A stretch of 64,000 bases of DNA from positions 217,149 through 281,148 of the forward strand of contig CAJXMJ010000003.1 in the NCBI GenBank assembly GCA_913056455.1. Reading direction: 5' to 3'. The position numbers were made by a program, and so were the translations under genes. The notes beneath the pieces are model-generated. The model did not search any database and had not been told where the DNA came from. It saw only the letters and a program-made list of their open reading frames with translations. Every line of letters begins with the position of its first letter. Positions within the stretch are counted from its first letter, which is position 1. The stretch is from an uncultured Fodinibius sp. GTDB lineage: Bacteria; Bacteroidota; Rhodothermia; Balneolales; Balneolaceae. This document shows positions 41,882-51,994 of the stretch, piece by piece.

Positions 41882-42715
41882 TTACGAGTCGTCTCCGAGC
41901 TGGAGTCGATGAAACGCTTTCACCAGCGGAGTATCGTTGTTTTTGAGATACTCCTCAACAGAGAGACTGTTATCCTTCACAAACTTCTGTTCCAGAAGAA
42001 CACGTTCTTCGTAGAAGCGTCGCAGTTTACCCTGAGAGGCTTTCTCAGCAATCTCTTCGGATTTTCCTTCTTCGAGAAGCTGATCTTTAGCTATTTCGAG
42101 TTCTTTCTCAACAATCGAGCTGTCAACGCCCTCTCGTGTAACCGCCAGTGGACTCATAGCTGCAATCTGCATCGCAACATCTTTTCCTACTTCCGGATCT
42201 TCTACATCATCTTTAAATTCAACCAATACACCGAGTTGATTGCCGGGGTGAATGTAAGAGATGAAGAAACCATCCGTTTCAGCATATACTACACGGTTGA
42301 TCTTAATCTTCTCACCGATTTTGCCAACCATGTCTTTTACGTGATCAGCGATAGTAAGTCCATCATGTTCGGTTTCAAGCAGTTCATCAACAGATTCGAT
42401 TTGGTTTTCAAAAACGATGTCTAAAAACTGTTGTGCACGGTTTTGAAAGTCATCATTGCGAGCAACGAAATCAGTTTCACAGTTGATTTCGAGTGCTGCA
42501 GCTTTACTTCCGTCATCGCTTACGCGTGTAACTATTAAGCCTTGGTTGGCTTCACGATCGGCACGCTTTTCAGAGAGCTTTTGTCCCTTTTTGCGAAGAA
42601 TTTCAGTTGCTTTTTCAAAATCACCGTCAGCTTCTTGGAGGGCCTTCTTGCAGTCCATCATGCCGGCCCCGGTTTGTTCGCGCAGTTCTTTTACGTCTTT
42701 TGCAGAAATACTCAT
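41882..42715 (-). CDS. tsf: Translation elongation factor Ts
   Basis: VKELREQTGAGMMDCKKALQEADGDFEKATEILRKKG. Confidence 0.98.
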   Translation of the reverse strand: MSISAKDVKELREQTGAGMMDCKKALQEADGDFEKATEILRKKGQKLSEKRADREANQGLIVTRVSDDGSKAAALEINCETDFVARNDDFQNRAQQFLDIVFENQIESVDELLETEHDGLTIADHVKDMVGKIGEKIKINRVVYAETDGFFISYIHPGNQLGVLVEFKDDVEDPEVGKDVAMQIAAMSPLAVTREGVDSSIVEKELEIAKDQLLEEGKSEEIAEKASQGKLRRFYEERVLLEQKFVKDNSLSVEEYLKNNDTPLVKAFHRLQLGDDS

Positions 42716-42777
42716 TGTTCGAGTTACGCTATTTAAATTGTTGTTCTAGGTTTAAAAAAGGATAGTACAGCCGTTTA

Positions 42778-43623
42778 TTACTCTTCTTCGTTCGAAGAGT
42801 CGTCGTCAGAATCTTTCTTCTTGCGACGTTTACGGCGTTTGCCTGTAGCTTTGGTTTTTTCTTTTACTTGTTGCTCCTCAGCTTTTCGAGCTTCTTCAGT
42901 AGCTTGATCCATAATTTGCTCTTCACTTTGAGCTTCTCGCTCAGCATTGCCTTCAATAATGGCATCGGCAATTTTAGAAGTGACAAGCTGAATACTGCGG
43001 GCAGAGTCATCATTGCAGGGAATGATGTAATCCGGAATATCGGGATCACTGTTGGTATCTACCATTGCAATAAGAGGAATATTGAGTTTAACCGCTTCGT
43101 TTACGGCAATGTCCTCCTTGATTGTATCGACTACAAAGATTGCTCCGGGAAGATGTCCCATATTGGCAATACCACCCAAAGTATTTTCGAGCTTCTCATA
43201 CTCACGCTCAAGCATCAGGGCTTCTTTCTTTGTAAGCTCTTCAAAAGTACCGTCTTTGCTCATTCGATCAATCTCTTCCATTCGAGAGATACTCTTTTTA
43301 ACGGTACTGAAGTTGGTCATCATTCCTCCTAACCAACGGTGAGTAACAAAAGGCATACCGCATCGGATAGCCTCTGTTCTAACAATGTCTTGCGCTTGCT
43401 TTTTTGTTCCTACAAAAAGGATAGACTTTCCGGCACGGGCAAGCTTGGTAACTTCGTCCAGTGCTTCCTGGAAAAACTTCTGTGTCTTTTTGAGGTCTAT
43501 GATGTGAATCCCGTTACGTTCCATGAAGATGAATTCCTTCATTTTGGGATTCCATCGGCGGGTAAGGTGTCCAAAATGGGCACCGGATTTCAATAGTTCT
43601 TCTAAGTCAGGTGTAGTAGGCAT
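42778..43623 (-). CDS. rpsB: 30S ribosomal protein S2
   Basis: LLKSGAHFGHLTRRWNPKMKEFIF; GTKKQAQDIV; HRWLGGMMTNF. Confidence 0.98.
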   Translation of the reverse strand: MPTTPDLEELLKSGAHFGHLTRRWNPKMKEFIFMERNGIHIIDLKKTQKFFQEALDEVTKLARAGKSILFVGTKKQAQDIVRTEAIRCGMPFVTHRWLGGMMTNFSTVKKSISRMEEIDRMSKDGTFEELTKKEALMLEREYEKLENTLGGIANMGHLPGAIFVVDTIKEDIAVNEAVKLNIPLIAMVDTNSDPDIPDYIIPCNDDSARSIQLVTSKIADAIIEGNAEREAQSEEQIMDQATEEARKAEEQQVKEKTKATGKRRKRRKKKDSDDDSSNEEE

Positions 43624-43653
43624 AGGTTAGATTTATTTTTGAGTTAATCCTCT

Positions 43654-43719
43654 ATGCAGATCATCCCCGGCGCTAATCCCAACAGATGTTGGGACACTCG
43701 GCGCACTGAGTAGCTGCAT
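43654..43719 (-). promoter_or_regulatory. Structured rpsB 5' leader (candidate S2 autoregulatory element)
   Basis: Nested pairings: ATGCAG/CTGCAT (43654-59/43714-19), GCGC/GCGC (43670-73/43701-04), TCCCAACA/TGTTGGGA (43677-84/43687-94). Confidence 0.6.
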
Positions 43720-43773
43720 ATGTGTGATTGAATGTTGTATATGTGGAAAAAGAAAACGTATAAACGCGATCTA

Positions 43774-44160
43774 TTAACGCTTGGAGAACTGGAACTTCTT
43801 ACGTGCACCAGGTTGACCGTATTTCTTACGCTCTACCATACGATCGTCGCGTGTAAGTAGATCATGCGCTTTCAATACATCGTGCCACTCTTCATTATGA
43901 TCGTCAAGAGCGCGGGCCAAAGCGTGCTGTATGGCACCGGACTGACCGGTAATACCACCGCCGCTTACGTTAACTAAAATATCAAACTGTCCGTCTGATT
44001 CGGTAACGTCAAGCGGAAGCTTGGCTATATTGCGATGTGCCTGAGTGCAAAAGTATTCATCCAGCGGTCGTTTGTTTACAACAAACTCACCTGATCCTGG
44101 TTGAATATAGAGTCGCGCAGTAGAAGTCTTTCTTCTTCCGATGAAATTTTTCTGTTCCAT
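43774..44160 (-). CDS. rpsI: 30S ribosomal protein S9
   Basis: FIGRRKTSTARLYIQPGSGEFVVNKRPLDEYF; C-terminus KKYGQPGARKKFQFSKR. Confidence 0.98.
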   Translation of the reverse strand: MEQKNFIGRRKTSTARLYIQPGSGEFVVNKRPLDEYFCTQAHRNIAKLPLDVTESDGQFDILVNVSGGGITGQSGAIQHALARALDDHNEEWHDVLKAHDLLTRDDRMVERKKYGQPGARKKFQFSKR

Positions 44161-44166
44161 TCGTGA

Positions 44167-44610
44167 TTAAAGCTCGATTTTTTCTGGTTGTTGTGCTTCT
44201 TGTTCATGAACCGGACCGGCATAAATTCGAATATTGGTCATAAGCTTGTCGCCCATCTTGTTCTTTGGCAACATTCCTTTTACAGCTTTTTCAATAACCA
44301 ATTCAGGATTATGGTCCAGCATTTCTTCTGCCGAAGTAAAGCTTTCGCTGCCGGGGTATCCGGAATAACGGAAATATTCTTTCTGCTGTAATTTCTTGCC
44401 GCTCAGTTTAACTTTGCTGGCATTAATTACAACAACGTTGTCACCGGTGTCCATATGCGGAGCGAAGTTTGGCTTGTGCTTGCCTCTAAGTAGACTTGCT
44501 ACTTTAGAAGCAACTCTTCCAAGCGCCTGATCTTCGGCATCAACAAGAACCCAATTCTTTTCGATATCACTCGGTTTTGGGGAGTAGGTCTTGTAACTGT
44601 TAGTATCCAC
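44167..44610 (-). CDS. rplM: 50S ribosomal protein L13
   Basis: NWVLVDAEDQALGRVASKVASLLRGKHKPNFAPHMDTGDNVVVINA. Confidence 0.98.
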   Translation of the reverse strand: MDTNSYKTYSPKPSDIEKNWVLVDAEDQALGRVASKVASLLRGKHKPNFAPHMDTGDNVVVINASKVKLSGKKLQQKEYFRYSGYPGSESFTSAEEMLDHNPELVIEKAVKGMLPKNKMGDKLMTNIRIYAGPVHEQEAQQPEKIEL

Positions 44611-44876
44611 GGTTAAAACTTGTTTATAATTGCTTTTATGTGAAGTCTCGAAAAATAGGCTTATTTAAATCCATTTGCAACGGTGAAGTCATGAATATTT
44701 TCTAAGCCATACTTAAATGCTTTGATTGCAGGATTTTTTTGTTGAAATAAGGGTATTATAGATGAAATTTCTAAGGTTTAAGATAAGATATTCTTAAAAA
44801 TTAATTGTATCTTACGGGCACGAAATAGGCCTATTTAAATAGGTTAAGCCAAGTTTAAAAAGGACAATCAAGAACC

Positions 44877-47588
44877 ATGAGTAAAGAGAATAAATTTTTA
44901 CAGACGAAGACCCCGTTTGATACAGGCAACGGTCAAGCGCACCTGTATAGTTTAAAAAAGTTGGAAGAAATGGGGTATGGAAATGTGAGTAAGCTTCCAT
45001 TTACCATCCGTATATTACTGGAAGCTGTGCTCAGAGAGTACGATGGCTATGTCTTTTCCGAAAATGATGTAGATGTTTTAGCGAATTATAATGCCAAAAA
45101 CCCTGAGGGAGAGATTCCATTTAAGCCTTCGCGAGTTGTGCTTCAGGATTTTACCGGCGTGCCGGCCATTGTTGATTTGGCGGCACTGCGTTCTGCCATG
45201 GAGCGTATGGGCGGTAATCCGACTTCCATAAATCCGCAGGTGCCGGTGGATCTGGTGATTGACCATTCGGTACAGGTCGATGAATTTGGTCAGGAGTATG
45301 CGTTTATGCATAACGTAGAAAAAGAGTTTGAGCGAAATCGTGAGCGGTATGAGTTTTTGAAGTGGGGACAAAAATCGTTCGATAATTTTCGAGTTGTTCC
45401 TCCCGGACGCGGAATTGTTCACCAGGTAAATCTTGAATACTTGGCAAAAGGAGCATTCAGCAGAGAGGAAGAAGATGGAACTACGGTTGTATATCCCGAT
45501 ACGCTTGTAGGTACTGATTCGCATACCACGATGATTAACGGTCTCGGTATTTTAGGCTGGGGCGTTGGTGGTATTGAGGCCGAAGCCGCCATGTTGGGAC
45601 AACCTATATATATGCTCGTGCCCGAAGTGGTAGGCATGAAGTTAACCGGCAAGCTTCGTGAGGGCATAACCGCCACTGATTTGACGCTGACCGTAACGCA
45701 GATGCTTCGAAAGCATGGTGTTGTCGGGAAGTTTGTGGAATTTTATGGTGAGGGGCTCAGCAACATGAGTTTACCCGATCGTGCAACAATTGCCAATATG
45801 TCTCCGGAATACGGAGCTACGATGGGCTTCTTCCCAATGGATGATGAGGCAATGCGCTATATGCGTCGTACCGGTCGTGATCCCGAGCATGTGGAAATGG
45901 TCGAGCGCTATATGAAGGAGCAGGGACTGTATCGCACGGATGATACGCCCGATCCTGAATTTACGGATACGCTTGAGCTTGACCTTGGTGATGTGGAAAC
46001 ATCGTTGGCCGGCCCTAAGCTTCCCCACGATCGTATTGCATTGCCGAATATGAAAGAAACATTTGAGAGCAGCCTGACCAGTGATGACCCAACGATGGGC
46101 TTTAACCTGGCACAGGAGAAACTTGCCAATAAGGGAACGTTCAAAAATGGACAGGAAATTGAGATGGAGCATGGTGATGTTGTTATTGCTGCCATTACGT
46201 CCTGTACTAACACTTCTAACCCAAGTGTAATGCTGGGTGCTGGAATTGTGGCAAAGAAAGCTTTCGAAAAAGGATTAGAAGTTCCCCCATATGTCAAAAC
46301 TTCCTTGGCACCCGGTTCTCGTGTAGTTACGGATTATCTTGAAGAAGCCGGACTAACAGATTATATGGATCGACTCGGATTCAACTTGGTGGGTTATGGA
46401 TGTACAACCTGTATCGGTAATTCCGGTCCGTTGCCGCAGGCGGTTGAAGATGCCGTAAAAGAAGGCGACCTGATCGTAGCAGGAGTGCTCTCGGGTAACC
46501 GTAACTTTGAAGGACGTATCCATCCCTATGTAAAAGCCAATTACTTGGCTTCGCCCCCATTGGTTGTAGCTTATGCATTGGCCGGTACGGTAGATATTGA
46601 TCTGGAACAAGAGCCGCTGGGTAAAGACAAAGATGGTAATGATGTATACCTTAAAGATATATGGCCAACATCTGAAGAGATTGCCGAGCATCTCGACAAT
46701 GCTATCCGTCCCGAGCTTTTTGAAAAGCAATATGGAGATATTTTCAAATCTGAAGAGTGGGATGAAATTCCAGTAGGCGGAGGAGAGCTTTATGAGTGGA
46801 AGGATGAATCCACCTACATTCAGGAGCCGCCGTTCTTCATGGATATGGGTGAAGATCCGGATCCTATTACTTCTATTAACGGAGCGCGTGCGCTGGTTAA
46901 AGTAGGTGATTCTATAACTACTGATCATATTTCACCGGCTGGAAATATTCCAAAAGACAGTCCTGCTGGAGAATATCTGATTGAGCATGGTGTAGAGCCG
47001 AAAGATTTCAACTCTTATGGATCACGCCGTGGTAATGATCGCGTGATGACCCGGGGGACGTTTGCCAATGTGCGTTTTAAAAATCAATTGGCACCGGGCA
47101 AAGAGGGCGGTTATACGAAGTACTTCCCCGAAGATGAGATCACAACCATCTACGATGCAGCGATGCGATATAAAGAAAATGATACGCCGCTGGTAGCATT
47201 GGCCGGAGATCAGTACGGTACCGGTTCATCCCGAGACTGGGCTGCCAAAGGTACAATTCTATTAGGTGTTGAAGCTGTTATTGCAACATCCTATGAGCGT
47301 ATTCACCGTTCTAATCTTGTTGGAATGGGTGTACTGCCGCTGCAGTTCAAAGAAGGCGAATCAGCTGATTCACTCGGACTGGATGGTTCGGAAGAGTTTG
47401 ATATCCATTTGGATGATGAGCTCGAAGCACAACAGATGGTGAAAGTGGACGCTAAAAAAGAAAACGGAGAAACGGTTTCTTTTGAAACGGTCTGCCGTAT
47501 TGATACTCCTGTTGAAGTAGATTACTATCGCAATGGCGGAATCCTGCATTACGTCTTGCGGGAATACTATCGAGCTGAACAATCATAG
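44877..47588 (+). CDS. acnA: Aconitate hydratase AcnA
   Basis: 903 aa; [19 protein letters not shown]-like, [54 protein letters not shown]. Confidence 0.97.
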   Translation: MSKENKFLQTKTPFDTGNGQAHLYSLKKLEEMGYGNVSKLPFTIRILLEAVLREYDGYVFSENDVDVLANYNAKNPEGEIPFKPSRVVLQDFTGVPAIVDLAALRSAMERMGGNPTSINPQVPVDLVIDHSVQVDEFGQEYAFMHNVEKEFERNRERYEFLKWGQKSFDNFRVVPPGRGIVHQVNLEYLAKGAFSREEEDGTTVVYPDTLVGTDSHTTMINGLGILGWGVGGIEAEAAMLGQPIYMLVPEVVGMKLTGKLREGITATDLTLTVTQMLRKHGVVGKFVEFYGEGLSNMSLPDRATIANMSPEYGATMGFFPMDDEAMRYMRRTGRDPEHVEMVERYMKEQGLYRTDDTPDPEFTDTLELDLGDVETSLAGPKLPHDRIALPNMKETFESSLTSDDPTMGFNLAQEKLANKGTFKNGQEIEMEHGDVVIAAITSCTNTSNPSVMLGAGIVAKKAFEKGLEVPPYVKTSLAPGSRVVTDYLEEAGLTDYMDRLGFNLVGYGCTTCIGNSGPLPQAVEDAVKEGDLIVAGVLSGNRNFEGRIHPYVKANYLASPPLVVAYALAGTVDIDLEQEPLGKDKDGNDVYLKDIWPTSEEIAEHLDNAIRPELFEKQYGDIFKSEEWDEIPVGGGELYEWKDESTYIQEPPFFMDMGEDPDPITSINGARALVKVGDSITTDHISPAGNIPKDSPAGEYLIEHGVEPKDFNSYGSRRGNDRVMTRGTFANVRFKNQLAPGKEGGYTKYFPEDEITTIYDAAMRYKENDTPLVALAGDQYGTGSSRDWAAKGTILLGVEAVIATSYERIHRSNLVGMGVLPLQFKEGESADSLGLDGSEEFDIHLDDELEAQQMVKVDAKKENGETVSFETVCRIDTPVEVDYYRNGGILHYVLREYYRAEQS

Positions 47589-47629
47589 CAGAGTTTATTA
47601 CCTGCTAATTTAGAATACGAAATAGTCAA

Positions 47630-47663
47630 AGCCCAGACTTGATCAGAGTCTGGGCTTTTTTTA
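47630..47663 (+). terminator. Intrinsic terminator after acnA
   Basis: AGCCCAGACT-tgatcag-AGTCTGGGCTTTTTTT. Confidence 0.92.
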
Positions 47664-47772
47664 TTGATATCAAGTTGTAATTCCTTTATATATTCTAAAT
47701 AAGATCAAGAATATTAAATAGATAGAGAAAAGAGAGTAAAAAACATCAGGTTAAACGGGCTTTGAGGTTAAA

Positions 47773-48945
47773 ATGTCATTATCAAATAGGGATAAGATTG
47801 CAGGAAAAATATCATACGACGAAAAAACAAGCAGTAGTCTTCAAATTCTGCTGAAAAATATCAGCAGTGTTAATAGGGCTGTTGAGCTTAACACTGTTTT
47901 GCGAGAGAGTGTTGAGGTTGTACAAAACGTGATGAATGCAGAAGCCAGTTCTTTAATGCTTTTGGATGAAAATACCGATGAGTTAATTATAAGCATGCCT
48001 ACGGGTCCGGTTAGAAAAGAGGTCAAGGGCAAAAGAATTAAAAAAGATGAGGGTATCGCAGGATGGGTTGTTAAAAAGGGAAAGCCATTCTATTCAAATG
48101 ATGTAACTGAAAGCGATTTGTTTGACGGTGATATAGCTGAAGATTTCACCAGTGAAAACATTATCTGTGTACCTCTTCGAGACAGCCATAAAAAAGTGAT
48201 TGGAGTGTTACAGGCTATAAATAGGCGCGATAGTGATTTTACTGATCAGGATATTCCGGTATTTGAGGCACTGGCCGATCATGTAGCATTAGCGATTGAA
48301 CGGACCAAAGAATTGCAGGAAGCTCAAAACAAGATCGAAGAACGAGATTTAATGCTAACGGAGGTACATCACAGGTTAAAGAATAATTTATCTACGATAA
48401 CCGCGCTAATTGAACTGGAGCTACCTGATATTGAGGACCAGACGGCAAAGGAAACGTTACAGAAAACGATGGCTCGTATTAAATCAATGACAGAGGTCCA
48501 TGATTTTCTGTATAACAATAAGCCTGGTAATGAGATTAGGTTAAAGTTATATGTCGAGCGATTGTCTGATAAGATTGCTAACATTCTTTCACATGCCTCT
48601 CAAGATGTTAAAATAAAAGTTAAGGCTGATGATGTATCTCTGGATACCGATCGCGCCATGAGTTGTGGATTACTGCTCAACGAATTATTGGTTAATTGCT
48701 ATAAGCATGCCTTTAGTAATGAAATCGAAAATCCCAGGATTATTATTGAGCTTCGGGAAATAAATAATGAGACTATTGAGTTTAAAGTTTCTGATAACGG
48801 GACCGGAATTGGCGAAGATTTTTCTATTACAGAGTCAGGTTCCATCGGGGGATGGCTTATTGATGTCCTTATTCGCAGACTTGAGGCAAACATAGATATT
48901 CAACGAGGGGACGGGACAACTTTTTTAATTCGTTTTGACAAATAA
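47773..48945 (+). CDS. GAF-domain sensor histidine kinase (HisKA_2 type)
   Basis: GAF (NAEASSLMLLDENTDELIISMP...GIAGWVVKKGKPFYSNDV), TEVHHRLKNNLSTITALIELE, HATPase DNGTGIGEDF. Confidence 0.92.
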   Translation: MSLSNRDKIAGKISYDEKTSSSLQILLKNISSVNRAVELNTVLRESVEVVQNVMNAEASSLMLLDENTDELIISMPTGPVRKEVKGKRIKKDEGIAGWVVKKGKPFYSNDVTESDLFDGDIAEDFTSENIICVPLRDSHKKVIGVLQAINRRDSDFTDQDIPVFEALADHVALAIERTKELQEAQNKIEERDLMLTEVHHRLKNNLSTITALIELELPDIEDQTAKETLQKTMARIKSMTEVHDFLYNNKPGNEIRLKLYVERLSDKIANILSHASQDVKIKVKADDVSLDTDRAMSCGLLLNELLVNCYKHAFSNEIENPRIIIELREINNETIEFKVSDNGTGIGEDFSITESGSIGGWLIDVLIRRLEANIDIQRGDGTTFLIRFDK

Positions 48946-48954
48946 GGGGGCAGT

Positions 48955-50127
48955 TTAAATGGGCCATCGCTCAATGCCGCGCATCGTAAATATATTCGCC
49001 ATAAGTTGAGAGATAGGAGACTTTAGCATAAGAGAAACCAATATTTTTCGAAAAAAAGGGGTATTTATTTTTCTGCCTAATTTCATGTTCATTTCTGCTC
49101 TTCGGATAGCCACTTTAGCGGCGTGGACTCTGCGTTTTTGATATTGATTTAGGATGGTATCTTTCTGTAAATTATTATATAGCGCCTGAGGTAATGTTTC
49201 TGCTAAATCACGGGCATCAAGCCATCCTAAGTTCATTCCCTGTCCGCCTATGGGGCTAACGATATGAGCCGCATCCCCAATTAAAATTATACGCCCTTTA
49301 ACCATAGGATCGGCCAACAGTTTTTGTACCCCAAAGCTACTGAGCATCGTATGTTCGGTATTGTTCATAGAATGACCAATTCTGCTCAAAACGCTTGAGG
49401 TCAGTTGCTCTCTTGAAACCTGATCAACATAATCATCTGTTTTGACAACCCACCGACGGCGATTATTGGGTAATGGAAAAGACTCAATGAGCCCTTTGTC
49501 ACATAAAAAAATAGCTGCATCAGAACCGAACTGGGTGTTATCAGTAAAATCTCCCATAATATACGTATCGGGATAGTATTGTCCTTTAAAAGAAATGCCA
49601 GACTGCCTGCGAATCGAGCTGTTTTTTCCGTCACATCCTACAAGGTACTCAGCTTTGGCAGTATGTTTTTTTCCTTTGTATTCAAAATGGACGTCGACAT
49701 GGTGTGCATGCTCCCTAATGGTATGGACTGTTGCGTTACGGAGCAGAGCGCTGGTATTTTTTTCAGTCAAGGCTTGTTCCAGCAACAATTCAGTTCGGTA
49801 TTGAGGAAGAGCCAGAATAAAGTTGAATGGTTTTGGACAGCTTTTAAATGATAGAACGCCCAGCTTTTTTTTATTTAAAAAGGTGTGTCCTTTTTGAATT
49901 GTAACTCCATCACGAATAAAACTGCTGGCTATATTCAACTCCTCAAATAATTCCAGTGAGACTGGATGAATACCCAACGACCGCGAGCCGGGGCGTGGTG
50001 CAGATCTCTTTTCGAGGATGATATAGGAAATACCTGCCTGCTCAAGACACAAGCCAAGGTAGAGTCCCACCGGTCCTCCACCAACAATAACTACCTGGTA
50101 TGTATTAGAAAAGTTATTCGTGGTCAT
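48955..50127 (-). CDS. FAD-dependent monooxygenase (UbiH/aromatic hydroxylase type)
   Basis: VVIVGGGPVGLYLGLCLEQAG, YLVGCDGKNSSIRR, ILIGDAAHIVSPIGGQGMNLGWLDARDL. Confidence 0.92.
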   Translation of the reverse strand: MTTNNFSNTYQVVIVGGGPVGLYLGLCLEQAGISYIILEKRSAPRPGSRSLGIHPVSLELFEELNIASSFIRDGVTIQKGHTFLNKKKLGVLSFKSCPKPFNFILALPQYRTELLLEQALTEKNTSALLRNATVHTIREHAHHVDVHFEYKGKKHTAKAEYLVGCDGKNSSIRRQSGISFKGQYYPDTYIMGDFTDNTQFGSDAAIFLCDKGLIESFPLPNNRRRWVVKTDDYVDQVSREQLTSSVLSRIGHSMNNTEHTMLSSFGVQKLLADPMVKGRIILIGDAAHIVSPIGGQGMNLGWLDARDLAETLPQALYNNLQKDTILNQYQKRRVHAAKVAIRRAEMNMKLGRKINTPFFRKILVSLMLKSPISQLMANIFTMRGIERWPI

Positions 50128-50812
50128 AGGTTAACAATAGTCGAAAGGGGAAGAGGTTTTGTACTTTCCAGTTCGGCGGGACAATCGCTTGTAATTCTTT
50201 TTGGGTGTAGCTTCGTTTAATGGAAGTAAGTCCATCTTCGGTTATGAAGGAACTGCGAAAAATAGGTCGTGAGAAAATATTAAAAAAAAGATAAGCCCAG
50301 TCGCTGCGACGGAGATCATTAAAAATAACAGAAGTCGTGCTTAGTGCACGAGATTGTTTTAAAATGTTATGAAGCTCTTCGATTTTGAGATGATGTATGA
50401 GATGATTAGAAATTACGAAATCAAACTGTTCTTCAGAGGGATTTAATTCGGAAATACCACATTGCAAAAACGTTATATTTGGAGGATAATCAAGCTCCGC
50501 CACAAAGTTTATGGCCCGTGGATCAGGATCTACAGCTGTAATGGAAAGATTAAATCCATCTTCTGTAGCCCATCGAGTCAATGCAATTGGAATATCGCCG
50601 CCTCCAAATCCAATATCCAGAAGGGTATTTGGGGCGTTATGCTGCAGCTGTGGACGAATTTTAGATTTGTAAATATAGCTCCATTGCGAAATCCAGGCGT
50701 TGACTCGTCCAAATTGGTGGTAGGTATTTTGGAGTTCATCCGGATCACAATCGCGGCTATCCATGCGTTCCCGGCTTTCAGTATCCCGCTGAGATAGAAA
50801 CAAAGGCATCAA
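50114..50812 (-). CDS. Class I SAM-dependent methyltransferase
   Basis: NTLLDIGFGGGDIPIALTRWA motif I; FDFVISNHLIHHL. Confidence 0.9.
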   Translation of the reverse strand: MMPLFLSQRDTESRERMDSRDCDPDELQNTYHQFGRVNAWISQWSYIYKSKIRPQLQHNAPNTLLDIGFGGGDIPIALTRWATEDGFNLSITAVDPDPRAINFVAELDYPPNITFLQCGISELNPSEEQFDFVISNHLIHHLKIEELHNILKQSRALSTTSVIFNDLRRSDWAYLFFNIFSRPIFRSSFITEDGLTSIKRSYTQKELQAIVPPNWKVQNLFPFRLLLTYDHE

Positions 50813-51918
50813 TTTGGTTGAATTTTTTGAAGGAGTCCGCTTTCGATGGTTAAGCCGGGACCAAAAGCCATCGCCAGAACAATTTCCTGATTTTGCGAAG
50901 CCGGCTGATCTAACAACTCTTTAAGTACAAATAGGATCGTAGCGCTACTCATATTTCCATATTCTGCCAGTACTTTTCTTGATGGAGATATCTGTTTTTC
51001 TTCAAGTCCAAAGTTTTTCTGTACTTTATCGAGAATTGCACGTCCGCCGGGATGTAGTGCCCAGTGATTGATATCATTTGCAGTAAGTTGGTAGTCGGTA
51101 AAAAGTGGTTGGATAGACTGTCTGAGATTTGCCTCAATAATATCTGGGACATAGGTAGATAATACCATATCAAAACCGGTATCGCCGATCGTCCATGCCA
51201 TATCTTTTTCACTTTCTTGGGCGATAGCAGTAGAAAATTGGGTCAGCTCGAAACTGCTGGTAGCTTGTGGTTTATTACTGTTGATTATTACTCCTGCTGC
51301 ACCATCAGCAAACACAGATGCGGAAATCAAGTTATCGGTGACTTCCGAGGGTTGCAGATGGATCGAGCAGAGTTCGAGACAAACGATAAGAATATTTGCA
51401 TCAGGTTGAGAGGTGCAAAATGATTTGGCCATCTTCATTGCGGGAAAAGCGGCAAAACATCCCATGAAGCCAAGATGAAAGCGCTGTGTAGAGGTTGGTA
51501 ACCCCAGTTTTTGGATGATTTCAAATCCGGGTTCCGGGGCAAAGAATCCAGTGCAGGAAACGGTAATAACGTGGGTAATATCAGCACGATCAACGTTCGG
51601 ATTTTCGTCAATCGTTTGGCGGGCCGTTTCTACAAAAAGCTCCTTGGCTTTTTGGGTGTATAACTTATTTCGAGCTCCGGTAGAAGGTACGTTTAGGGTG
51701 CCATCCTCTTGAAAGAAAAATCGGGGATCGCCGTTGGCATTAAAATCTGGAATAACGGTATGACGTTTGTCAATGCCTGACTTTGAATAAATGCGATGGA
51801 TAATACGCTGCGTAATTTCTTTATCGCTGATATATTCCTTCATGCGGTCACGCAAAAAGGCCTGATCATATGAGCGTTCAGGAACCACTGTGGAAATATT
51901 TTGAATATATGCTGACAT
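50809..51918 (-). CDS. Type III polyketide synthase (chalcone/stilbene-synthase-like)
   Basis: VSCTGFFAPEPGFEIIQKLGL; LGFMGCFAAFPAMKMA (Cys), WALHPGGRAILD (His), YGNMSSATILFVLKEL (Asn) triad. Confidence 0.94.
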   Translation of the reverse strand: MSAYIQNISTVVPERSYDQAFLRDRMKEYISDKEITQRIIHRIYSKSGIDKRHTVIPDFNANGDPRFFFQEDGTLNVPSTGARNKLYTQKAKELFVETARQTIDENPNVDRADITHVITVSCTGFFAPEPGFEIIQKLGLPTSTQRFHLGFMGCFAAFPAMKMAKSFCTSQPDANILIVCLELCSIHLQPSEVTDNLISASVFADGAAGVIINSNKPQATSSFELTQFSTAIAQESEKDMAWTIGDTGFDMVLSTYVPDIIEANLRQSIQPLFTDYQLTANDINHWALHPGGRAILDKVQKNFGLEEKQISPSRKVLAEYGNMSSATILFVLKELLDQPASQNQEIVLAMAFGPGLTIESGLLQKIQPN

Positions 51919-51994
51919 CTACCACTATAATTAGAGGATTAGAGAATGTACTCTATAATACCCTAATTTTGTGGTAAAAATTCCGAATTCCTAA

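Noticed and set aside
41909-42424. 171-aa plus-strand ORF and 42868-43332
   Set aside because: Antisense to tsf and rpsB, highly conserved genes.
46353-46928. 191-aa minus-strand ORF, plus 45078-45524 and 45771-46172
   Set aside because: Antisense shadows of acnA.
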